23,469 nucleotides of DNA from positions 43,421 through 66,889 of the forward strand of contig DBTR01000082.1 of the NCBI GenBank assembly GCA_002307145.1. The letters run 5' to 3'. The stretch comes from Rhodospirillum sp. UBA1311 (GTDB taxonomy: Bacteria > Pseudomonadota > Alphaproteobacteria > Rhodospirillales > Rhodospirillaceae). The position numbers and the translations under genes are program-made. How positions within the stretch are numbered: the stretch's first letter is position 1; the number at the start of each line of letters is the position of its first letter. This document shows, piece by piece, positions 1-6,560 of this stretch. The notes beneath the pieces were generated by a model, which was not told the DNA's origin, made no database searches, and worked only from the letters and a program-made list of their open reading frames with translations.

Positions 1-1480
1 GGGTCAGCAGGTCGGAGAGCGAGATCAGGCAGAAGTCGTGGCCCATCGGCGCGCCCGCGAGCGAGGCCGCGCCCTGCGCCGCGGTGATGCCGGGGACGAT
101 CCGCACCGCGATCCGCCGCCAATCCGGGCGGTGGTCGCCCTTGTCGAGCATTTCCATGGTCAGCGAGGCGAGGGCGTAGATGCCCGGGTCGCCGGAGCAG
201 ACCAGGGCGACGTCGCGGCCTTCGGCGGCGAGGTCGAGGGCCTTGGTGACGCGGACCTCCTCGCGGGTCATGCCGGAGACGTGCTGCGGCTTGCCCTCGA
301 TCAGATCGGCGACGAGGTTGAGGTAGCGCTTGTAGCCGACCACGGCGTCGGCATTGCGGATCGCGGCGGTGGCGTCGGGCGAGCGCCACGCGGCGGAGCC
401 GGGGCCGACGCCGACGACGGTGAGCGAGCCCCGCGCCTGGCCGACGCGGCGCGGGTCGATGTTGGCGACCGAGCGCGCAACGGCGCAGGTGGCGTTTTCC
501 GACTTGGTCTTGAGTACGCAAAGCGTGGCGTCCGGTGCGGCGGCGGCGAGCGCCGCGCCTTCCGAGACGCCCCAGCAGCCGACCGCCGCGAACGCATGCT
601 CGGACTTCTCCGAGAGGCTGTCGGCGTGTTCGTTCAGCGCTTCGGCGGAGAAGAACCGCACCGGCACGCCGAAGTGCTGGCCCGCCGCGAACAGCGCCGG
701 TTCGTCCATCTTCGCGTCGATCGAGGCGAGGCAGGCGATCGCGCCCGCGCTCAAGTTGGCTTCCGCGAGCGTCGCCTCGATCAAGCCGATGACTTCCTCC
801 GCGTCGGTGTCGCGGTTGCAGCCGACGCCGACGGCGAGCACCGGCGGGTGCAGGATCAGGGTGTTTTCATCGCCCGGTAGCGCCTTGTCGGTGACGCGGA
901 TGCCGACCGACGCGGCATCGGAGAACTGCGCCTCGCAACCGGTCAGCCACTGCGCGTCGCCCGCATCGACGTCGAGGCGGACGGCATGTCCCGAGAGCAT
1001 GCGGCTGACGACTTCCTTGGCGGTCGAGGGATTTTCGACATGCCAGCCCTGCGGCGGCTCGTCGAGGGCGACGTCGAAGCGGACATCGCCCGCCGTGGTC
1101 ACGCCGGATGCGCCGTTGAGGATTTCGGAGAGCTGGCGGGCGAGGCGGTTCGCGCCGTGATGGCCGCCGAGCAGCGGCACCGCCACCGAACCGTCCTGCG
1201 CCACGGCGAGAACCGGCGGCTCGCGCCACTTGTCGGCGATGCAGGGCGCAAGCGCGCGCACCAGGATACCGGCGGCGCAGACGCCGATGATGCCCGAACC
1301 CTCGGTGAACAGGCGGCGCAGGTGCACGCCCGCGTCGGCAAAGCTCGCGTCGCATTCGGCGACGCGGCGCTCGAAGCCGTGGATCGTGGCTCCCGGCAGG
1401 GCATCACGGATCTTTTTCGCCACCTCCAATCCGCTCTCGGAGAAGACGACGATGGCGAGGGGCTGGCTGGTAGTCATCAT
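1..1480 (-). CDS. cbiG-cobJ: CbiG-CobJ fusion: cobalt-precorrin-5A hydrolase / precorrin-3B C17-methyltransferase (3' end cut by window)
   Basis: Reading the minus strand from ATG at 1480 gives 493 uninterrupted codons that run off the left edge. Residues 1 to about 345 look like CbiG, which opens the delta-lactone of cobalt-precorrin-5A: see VPLLGGHHGANRLA at 101-114 and, in the CobE-like part, GVGCNRDT at 218-225 and GVSEGAALAAA at 304-314. From about 352 a second domain starts with the SAM-methyltransferase loop VVGVGPGS (355-362) and CSGDPGIYA (428-436), typical of CobJ/CbiH, the ring-contraction C17-methyltransferase. About 100 residues of CobJ should lie beyond the edge. The gene follows cobI by 7 bases and is the last visible member of the minus-strand cob operon. 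A second ATG at 1477 is equally usable; no strong ribosome binding site is visible. CbiG-CobJ fusions are known in alphaproteobacteria. Confidence 0.93.
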   Translation of the reverse strand, partial: MMTTSQPLAIVVFSESGLEVAKKIRDALPGATIHGFERRVAECDASFADAGVHLRRLFTEGSGIIGVCAAGILVRALAPCIADKWREPPVLAVAQDGSVAVPLLGGHHGANRLARQLSEILNGASGVTTAGDVRFDVALDEPPQGWHVENPSTAKEVVSRMLSGHAVRLDVDAGDAQWLTGCEAQFSDAASVGIRVTDKALPGDENTLILHPPVLAVGVGCNRDTDAEEVIGLIEATLAEANLSAGAIACLASIDAKMDEPALFAAGQHFGVPVRFFSAEALNEHADSLSEKSEHAFAAVGCWGVSEGAALAAAAPDATLCVLKTKSENATCAVARSVANIDPRRVGQARGSLTVVGVGPGSAAWRSPDATAAIRNADAVVGYKRYLNLVADLIEGKPQHVSGMTREEVRVTKALDLAAEGRDVALVCSGDPGIYALASLTMEMLDKGDHRPDWRRIAVRIVPGITAAQGAASLAGAPMGHDFCLISLSDLLT

Positions 1481-1487
1481 GGGAAAA

Positions 1488-2183
1488 TCAATCCGTGTCG
1501 CGGAAAACCAAAATCACCGAAAAATAGGGCGCGACCTCGTCGGTGAGGCGCGCAAGCGGCACCACCCGCTGGCCGGGGTTGAGGGCGCGCTCGACGTAGG
1601 TCGCGCCGCCGGTGCAACCGAGCTTCTCGATCACCCGCCGGATCTTCGGCAGGTGACGCCCGACCTTCATGATCACGGCGGAGGACGTCTGGGTCAGCTC
1701 GCGCTCCAGCACCTCCTCGGGCAGGGTGCCGGGCAACACGGTGAGGATATCCTCGCGGCTGCACAGCGGCAGCCCGGCGGCGGCGGCGCAGGCGGTGATC
1801 GAGGAGACGCCCGGCACCACCTCGACCTCGTAGCGATCCGCAAGGCGGTCGTAGAGATACATGAAGCTGCCGAAGAGGAAGGGATCGCCCTCGCAGAGCA
1901 GCGCGACGTCGCGCCCGGCGTCGAGGTGCGCGGCGATCAGTTCGGCGTGCTCGTCGTATTTCGCCTGGGCGACGGCGGTATCGATCGCCATCGGGGTGTC
2001 GAGCGGCAGTTCGATCGCCGACGACGGCACGTAGGGCTTCGCGATCTCGCGGACGAAGCTCTCGCCATGCTGGGTGCGCGGATAGGCGATCACCGGCGCG
2101 GTGTTGATCAGCCGCACCACCTTCACCGTCACCAGTTCGGGGTCGCCGGGGCCGAGGCCCAGCCCAAAGACTTTTCCGGTCAC
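1488..2183 (-). CDS. cobI: Precorrin-2 / cobalt-factor II C20-methyltransferase (CobI/CbiL)
   Basis: This 231-residue protein is a SAM-dependent tetrapyrrole methyltransferase that methylates C20 of precorrin-2 or cobalt-sirohydrochlorin. The N-terminal loop GLGLGPGDPE (7-16), the YPRT segment and CEGDPFLFGS followed by VVPGVSSITA are the landmarks of the CobI/CbiL branch, and the length fits. The start is GTG at 2183, overlapping the cobL stop as GTGA, which points to translational coupling. An internal ATG would remove the SAM loop, so GTG is preferred. With CbiX and CbiD nearby, the real substrate is probably the cobalt form (CbiL activity); the sequence alone cannot separate the two. Confidence 0.95.
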   Translation of the reverse strand: MTGKVFGLGLGPGDPELVTVKVVRLINTAPVIAYPRTQHGESFVREIAKPYVPSSAIELPLDTPMAIDTAVAQAKYDEHAELIAAHLDAGRDVALLCEGDPFLFGSFMYLYDRLADRYEVEVVPGVSSITACAAAAGLPLCSREDILTVLPGTLPEEVLERELTQTSSAVIMKVGRHLPKIRRVIEKLGCTGGATYVERALNPGQRVVPLARLTDEVAPYFSVILVFRDTD

Positions 2184-3397
2184 GCTTTCACTCCGGCATA
2201 CTGAATCACCGGCGCCATCGGTTCGAACTTGGTCATCGCGCCGACCGGGGCATTACGCGCAATCGCAAGCTGTGTCAACGTGCCGCCGTAGCGTTTGTGG
2301 AACGCGAACAGCAAAGCGGCGGATTCGAGCGCCACCACGTTGACCACCAGACGCCCGCCGAGGATCAGGCGATCCCAGCAGGTTTCCAGGGTTTCGCCGC
2401 TGGTGAGGCCGCCGCCGACGAAGATCACGTCGGGATCGTCCGGGATTTCGTCCAGGATATCCGGAGCCGCGCCCTCGATGATCTCGACGGAAGGCGCACC
2501 GAGGCGGTTGGCGTTGATCCTGAGCACCTGGGCGCGGTCGTGGTCGCGCTCCACCGCGATCGCGCGCCCCGAGGGATTGAGGCGCAGCCACTCGATCGCG
2601 ATCGAGCCGTTGCCCGCGCCGACGTCCCAAAGCGTCTCGCCGGGCCGGGGCGCCAGCGCCGAAAGGGTCACCGCGCGGATTTCGCGCTTGGTCAGCAAGC
2701 CGTCGTGGATGAAGGCGTCGTCGGGCAGGCCGGGCGCCATGCCGAAGATCCGCGCATCGGCATCCGGCGCCACTTCGATCGCGACGGTGTTGAGCGGGTC
2801 GCCCGAGGGATGCGACCATTGGCCCGCGAGCCCTTCGACGCGCCGCTCGCGCGGACCGCCCATGGCCTCGAACACCGTCATCCGGCTATTGCCGAAGCCG
2901 CGCTCGGAGAGGAATGCCGCCAGTCCCGCCGGAGTTTCGCCATCGCGGGAGAGCACCACGAGCCGGCGATTCGGATAGAGATGGCGGCCGATGGATTCGA
3001 GCGGCAGGGCATGGGCGGACACCGCCACCGCCTCCTGCATCGACCAGCCCATCCGCGAGCACGCCAGCGAAAACGCCGACGGCGAGGGGAAGGTGGCGAT
3101 TTCGCGCGGATCGAAGTGCCGCGCCAGCGTCGCGCCGACGCCGAACCACATCGGATTGCCGCTCGCGACGACGACGACGCGCGAGCCGCGCGCCGCGGCG
3201 ATCGCGTCGATGGTGCCGTCGAGACCGGCCCAGACGATGCGCTGCGCCCGGGAGGGGGGAACCATGTCGAGGAGGCGGCGCGCGCCCACCAGCCAGTCGG
3301 CGGCGTCGAGCGCGGCGCGGGCGGCGATGCTGAGGCCGTCGAGGCCGTCCTCGCCGAGACCGATGACGGTCAACCAGGGAGTTTGAGTGTCGGTCAC
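2180..3397 (-). CDS. cobL: Precorrin-6B/cobalt-precorrin-7 C5,C15-methyltransferase and decarboxylase (CobL = CbiE+CbiT)
   Basis: This 405-residue two-domain enzyme methylates C5 and C15 and decarboxylates the C12 acetate. Residues 1 to about 200 form the CbiE-type domain (VIGLGEDGLDGLS at 11-23, VASGNPMWFG at 77-86). Residues 230-405 form the CbiT-type Rossmann methyltransferase, with the SAM motif DVGAGNGS at 258-265 and the acidic AVERD after strand 2. The open frame extends upstream to 3676, but that part reads antisense-like through cobH and resembles no domain. GTG at 3397 overlaps the cobH stop as GTGA and puts the CbiE motif at the usual distance, so it is taken as the start. The 3' end overlaps cobI in the same way. 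Confidence 0.95.
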   Translation of the reverse strand: MTDTQTPWLTVIGLGEDGLDGLSIAARAALDAADWLVGARRLLDMVPPSRAQRIVWAGLDGTIDAIAAARGSRVVVVASGNPMWFGVGATLARHFDPREIATFPSPSAFSLACSRMGWSMQEAVAVSAHALPLESIGRHLYPNRRLVVLSRDGETPAGLAAFLSERGFGNSRMTVFEAMGGPRERRVEGLAGQWSHPSGDPLNTVAIEVAPDADARIFGMAPGLPDDAFIHDGLLTKREIRAVTLSALAPRPGETLWDVGAGNGSIAIEWLRLNPSGRAIAVERDHDRAQVLRINANRLGAPSVEIIEGAAPDILDEIPDDPDVIFVGGGLTSGETLETCWDRLILGGRLVVNVVALESAALLFAFHKRYGGTLTQLAIARNAPVGAMTKFEPMAPVIQYAGVKA

Positions 3398-4041
3398 TTG
3401 ACGCCGCGCTCCGCCTTGGCCGCGATCGCGAGCGCATTGAGCGCCGAAACCGCCAGCGGGGAGCCGCCGCGACGACCGCGCACGGTGATGTAGGGCACGC
3501 CGCACGAATGGGCGATCAGCGCCTCCTTCGATTCCGCCGCGCCGACGAAGCCGACCGGCATGCCGACGATCAGCGCGGGCTTCGGCCCGCCTTCCGACAT
3601 CACTTCGAGCAGACGGAACAGCGCGGTCGGCGCATTGCCGATCGCGACGATCGAACCGGCGAGGCGATCGCCCCAAAGGTCGACGGCGGCGGCGGCGCGG
3701 GTGGTGGCGAGACGCTTCGCGGCGTCGGCGATATCGGGGTGGCGGATCAGGGTGACGATCTCGGTGCCTTCGATCAGATGCGGGCGATGGATGCCATGGC
3801 CGACCATTTCGACGTCGGTGAAGATCGTCGCACCGGCGTTGATCGCGGCCTTGCCCGCGATCGCGGCGTCGGCGGAGAAGGCGACGTCGCGCGCGAGCGA
3901 GGGATCGCCCGCCGCATGGACCATGCGGATCACCGTGGACTTCAGATCATGGGGGACTTGGGAGAGGTCGGCTTCAGCCTCGATGATTTCGAACGACCGG
4001 CGATAGATCTCGTCCGGATCGGTGATGAAATCGAACTTCAT
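3394..4041 (-). CDS. cobH: Precorrin-8X / cobalt-precorrin-8 methylmutase (CobH/CbiC)
   Basis: A 215-residue single-domain enzyme that moves the methyl group from C11 to C12, giving hydrogenobyrinic or cobyrinic acid. The RMVHAAGDP motif puts the family catalytic histidine at residue 42. The following segments (DVEMVGHGI, IGNAPTALF, VGMPVGFVGAAESK, GRRGGSP) match the family along its full length. ATG at 4041 has a G-rich stretch 8-13 bases upstream as ribosome binding site. It lies 92 bases downstream of cbiX, with a stable hairpin between, and is coupled to cobL by a 4-base overlap. Confidence 0.96.
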   Translation of the reverse strand: MKFDFITDPDEIYRRSFEIIEAEADLSQVPHDLKSTVIRMVHAAGDPSLARDVAFSADAAIAGKAAINAGATIFTDVEMVGHGIHRPHLIEGTEIVTLIRHPDIADAAKRLATTRAAAAVDLWGDRLAGSIVAIGNAPTALFRLLEVMSEGGPKPALIVGMPVGFVGAAESKEALIAHSCGVPYITVRGRRGGSPLAVSALNALAIAAKAERGVK

Positions 4042-4088
4042 TCAGGTGTCCCCCCGTACTGGCAATGAATTACGTCAGGCAAGATTTG

Positions 4089-4114
4089 GCCGGGCCCGCG
4101 TTGGCGGACCCGGC
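4089..4114 (-). terminator. Hairpin between cbiX and cobH (possible attenuator or processing site)
   Basis: Positions 4089-4099 and 4104-4114 form an 11-bp stem with a 4-base loop; the single imperfect pair is a G-U wobble in the minus-strand transcript. No T tract follows in the minus direction, so it is not a classic intrinsic terminator. It may reduce read-through or stabilise the cbiX message. Function is inferred from position only. Confidence 0.4.
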
Positions 4115-4133
4115 GAAATCGGCTTGATTTGGC

Positions 4134-5315
4134 TTAGTGCTTGCCGCCGCAGCCGCAGCCGCCATGGGCGTGAGCATGCTCGTGCTCGGCTACGTCTTCG
4201 TGGTGGTGGCCGTGGCCGCCGCAGCACTCATGCTCTTCCTCGGCATGGCCGTGGCCGCCGCAGCATTCGTGTTCTTCGGCTTCGGCATGCATATGGCCAT
4301 GTCCGCCACAGCACTCGTGATCTTCCTCGTGGGCACGGGCGCCGCCGCAGCAGCCTTCGTGGGCCGGTTCCGCCGCAACGACTTCGGCATGCGCGTGGCC
4401 GTGGCCACCGCAACCGCAGCCGCCGTGGGCGTGCTCATGGTGGTCGTCGAACTGCTTCTTCATCCAGGGCTCTCCTTCCAGGGGTTCACCTGCTTGTTTC
4501 CAGGCGCGATACTGGGCGAGGCGATCCGCCGAACCCGTTTCATCGCGCGCGATGTCGTGCAGCCGCTCCATGAAGGTCTCGATCACCCGTGGGTGGTCCC
4601 TGAGATAGGGCACCTTGACGATCTGAACTTCCGGGAAGCGATCCGCCACCGCTTCCGCCCAATCGTAGATTCGATCGACCAGAATGCCGGTGAACAGGAA
4701 ATATGGGAACACAACCACGCGACGGAAAGCGTCGCGCTGCAATTCCCGTAACATCACCACGTCGGCGGTCGGCTGCGCAAGGCCGGAGAACCCTGCTTCG
4801 ACCCAGCCGAAGCCCATCACGTCCCACAGCATCCGCGCGACTTTGGCGATGTTGCCGTTGGCGTCCGGATCGCTGGTGCCGCGCCCGACGACGACGAGCA
4901 GCGTGTCTTTGCGCGAAACTTTCCCGAATGCTTCGTCCGCCGCGCCGAGCGCGGTCTCGATCCGCGCCTTCGCCGCTTCGAGCATTCGCCAGTCGAGGCC
5001 AAGCTCGCCGCCGAAGCGGATCGTCAGGCCGGGGTGCTTCTTGCCAAAGGCGTCCAACTCGGCCGGAATATCCGTCTTCATGTGCATCGCCGCGAACAGC
5101 ATTCCCGGCAGCGCCCAGACCTCGGTCGCGCCTTGCTTCACCAGCTTGTCGAGGGATTCGGAAATCGTCGGCTTCGCGAATTCGAGGTAGCCGCTCGCCA
5201 CCATCTGATCGGGCAACCGCGCTTCGAGCGCGCGCGCCACCAGACCGAATTCTTCAACCGCGCGCGGCTCGCGGCTGCCGTGGCTGCAAATCAAAATCGC
5301 GGGTTTGTCGGACAT
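4134..5315 (-). CDS. cbiX: Sirohydrochlorin cobaltochelatase CbiX with long His/Cys-rich metal-binding tail
   Basis: This 393-residue protein is a double-domain (long-type) CbiX, which inserts Co2+ into sirohydrochlorin at the start of the cobalt-early pathway. The N-terminal half has the family active-site histidines: SHGSR (H12) and MHMKTDIP (H78). The second half (about 138-255) keeps the fold but not those residues: the equivalent sites read GRGTSDPD and PYFLFTGILVDRI. After about residue 290 comes a tail with 26 His and 12 Cys, framed by two exact copies of HAHGGCGCGG (295-304 and 382-391). Between them lie three exact HECCGGHGH units and one degenerate one. His-rich regions are known in CbiX proteins, but this layout is unusually elaborate. 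ATG at 5315 has GGAG seven bases upstream. It is the first gene of the minus-strand cob run. Confidence 0.94.
   Translation of the reverse strand: MSDKPAILICSHGSREPRAVEEFGLVARALEARLPDQMVASGYLEFAKPTISESLDKLVKQGATEVWALPGMLFAAMHMKTDIPAELDAFGKKHPGLTIRFGGELGLDWRMLEAAKARIETALGAADEAFGKVSRKDTLLVVVGRGTSDPDANGNIAKVARMLWDVMGFGWVEAGFSGLAQPTADVVMLRELQRDAFRRVVVFPYFLFTGILVDRIYDWAEAVADRFPEVQIVKVPYLRDHPRVIETFMERLHDIARDETGSADRLAQYRAWKQAGEPLEGEPWMKKQFDDHHEHAHGGCGCGGHGHAHAEVVAAEPAHEGCCGGARAHEEDHECCGGHGHMHAEAEEHECCGGHGHAEEEHECCGGHGHHHEDVAEHEHAHAHGGCGCGGKH
4137..4442 (-). repeat. In-frame tandem repeats encoding the CbiX His/Cys tail
   Basis: The segment encodes three identical nine-residue units HECCGGHGH (minus-strand codons at 4319-4293, 4271-4245 and 4232-4206), separated by short Glu/Ala-rich spacers. 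A variant HEGCCGGARAH lies upstream of them. HAHGGCGCGG occurs at each end of the array. The DNA is correspondingly repetitive, so unit number could vary by slippage or recombination between related strains. Confidence 0.85.
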
Positions 5316-5432
5316 CGAAGGGCTCCGGAAACGCAGGCGTATGCAACAGTGTTACTTCGGTTAGCAGATAACCGCTGCGCGGCGCAAACCTATTCGCAAG
5401 CGCGGCGGCGGGACAAGAGATTTCGTTTTCCG

Positions 5433-5462
5433 CTGACACCGCAGCCCGCCTCGGATTATAAG
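5433..5462 (+). promoter_or_regulatory. Candidate sigma70-type promoter for cobM, in the cbiX/cobM divergent region
   Basis: CTGACA at 5433-5438 is followed, after 17-18 bases, by TTATAA/TATAAG at 5456-5462, about 40 bases before the cobM start. On the opposite strand, 5455-5460 reads as a perfect TATAAT that could serve cbiX with a leader of about 140 bases, but its -35 is poor. I found no B12-box (GCCACTG-type) sequence in this 189-base region. Confidence 0.4.
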
Positions 5463-5504
5463 GGCGCGGCCCGAACGGGCGCGACACCATGAGGAGACCC
5501 TGAG

Positions 5505-6272
5505 ATGACCGTTCACTTCATCGGCGCCGGCCCGGGCGCCCCGGACCTGATCACCGTGCGCGGGCTGAAACTGATCGAGGCCTGCCCGGTCTGCCTCTAC
5601 GCCGGATCCCTGGTGCCACGCGAGGTCGTCGCCGCCGCGCCGAAAGACGCCGAAATCCTCGACACCGCCAAGATGAACCTCGACGAAATTATCGAGGTGA
5701 TGCGCCAAGCCCATGAAAAGGGCCAGGATGTCGCCCGCGTCCACACCGGCGACCCGTCGCTGTTCGGCGCGATCGACGAGCAGATGCGCCGCCTCGACGT
5801 CCTCGGCATCGACTACGACGTCACCCCCGGCGTGCCCGCCTATTGCGGCGCGGCCGCCTCGCTCAAGCGCCAGTTCACCCTGCCGACGATCAGCCAGACC
5901 ATCGTCCTGACCCGCACCAACGTCCGCACCTCGCCGATGCCGGAAGGCCAGGACCTCACCACCATCGGCAAGACCAAGGCGACGCTGGCGATCCACCTCT
6001 CCGCCAGCAACGTCAAGCAGATCGTCGACGAACTCTCGCCGATCTACGGCGCGGACTGCCCCTGCATCGTCGCCTACCGCGTCACCTGGCCCGACGAAAA
6101 GATCATCCGCGGCACCCTCGCCGACATCGAGGCCAAGGTCGCCGAATCCGGCATCAAAATGACCGCCCTCGTCCTCGTCGGCCACGCCCTCGCGGATAAC
6201 CCGGAATACCCCGACAGCTTCCTCTACGACCGCAACTTCACCACCGGCACCCGGGACGCGAAGCCGGAGTAA
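5505..6272 (+). CDS. cobM: Precorrin-4 / cobalt-precorrin-4 C11-methyltransferase (CobM/CbiF)
   Basis: A 255-residue SAM-dependent methyltransferase acting at C11 of the contracted ring. HFIGAGPGAPDLITVRG (4-20) is the SAM loop. CLYAGSLVP, VHTGDPSLFGA and VTPGVPAYCGAAASL are diagnostic of CobM/CbiF, and the protein is full length. GAGGAG at 5491-5496 sits 8 bases before ATG 5505. It is transcribed alone, divergently from cbiX, and is followed by a hairpin-rich repeat region rather than by another cob gene. Confidence 0.96.
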   Translation: MTVHFIGAGPGAPDLITVRGLKLIEACPVCLYAGSLVPREVVAAAPKDAEILDTAKMNLDEIIEVMRQAHEKGQDVARVHTGDPSLFGAIDEQMRRLDVLGIDYDVTPGVPAYCGAAASLKRQFTLPTISQTIVLTRTNVRTSPMPEGQDLTTIGKTKATLAIHLSASNVKQIVDELSPIYGADCPCIVAYRVTWPDEKIIRGTLADIEAKVAESGIKMTALVLVGHALADNPEYPDSFLYDRNFTTGTRDAKPE

Positions 6273-6287
6273 AGGCAAAAACCCAGG

Positions 6288-6532
6288 CCAGGGGCGCTGC
6301 CCCTGGACCCTGCCGGGGCCATGGGCCCCGAACCCCTTGAGTTTTTCGCCGCGAAGCGGCAATCGCCCATTACGCCGCGTGATGGCTTTATCGCGCTACG
6401 CGCAAAAACCAGTAACGGGGTTCTAGGGGCCTTCCCTCCGGGGGATTTCCGCATTTAGGAATGCCCACTGGGCATTCCTATCGCCTCCGGCGACCATGCT
6501 CCAATCCCCTAGCGGGCCCGGGCAGAGCCCGG
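6288..6532. repeat. Dispersed hairpin-rich repeat, copy A (core 6341-6412), 3' of cobM
   Basis: The 288-base gap 6273-6560 has no gene and is a chain of palindromes. Stems lie at 6288-6295/6299-6306 (8 bp, perfect) and 6314-6320/6324-6330 (7 bp), followed by a core with three small hairpins (GCCGC-GAA-GCGGC, CCATTACG-CCG-CGTGATGG, GCGC-TAC-GCGC). The core is bounded by GTTTTT and AAAAAC. A second copy lies in the opposite orientation at 13404-13560; 63 of 68 core bases match by eye. The far end, CCGGGCAGAGCCCGG (6518-6532), also recurs there as its reverse complement. This looks like a REP/MITE-type noncoding element that may also end cobM transcription. Confidence 0.75.
6456..6480. repeat. 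Perfect 11-bp inverted repeat inside repeat copy A
   Basis: TAGGAATGCCC (6456-6466) and GGGCATTCCTA (6470-6480) form a perfect stem with a 3-base loop. The surrounding stretch, about 6430-6505, has no counterpart in copy B, so it may be a smaller palindromic element nested in the larger one. No T tract follows in either direction. Confidence 0.6.
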
Positions 6533-6560
6533 CTCTACCCCTTCCCCCACCAAACCCGTT

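Noticed and set aside
38..880. Plus-strand open frame of 280 codons at the left edge
   Set aside because: It is a shadow of the minus-strand cbiG-cobJ gene, which reads through the same region with clear family motifs.
3398..3676. Upstream extension of the cobL frame
   Set aside because: The additional 93 residues are Arg-rich sequence overlapping cobH out of frame. GTG 3397 gives the standard CbiE N-terminus and a GTGA overlap.
4137..4442. Repetitive DNA that might be a CRISPR-like or tandem noncoding array
   Set aside because: The repeats are in frame, encode the His/Cys tail of CbiX, and have irregular spacers; there are no Cas genes.
6461..6475. CCCACTG resembling a cobalamin riboswitch B12-box
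   Set aside because: It is part of a perfect palindrome within the repeat, downstream of cobM, with none of the surrounding riboswitch core.
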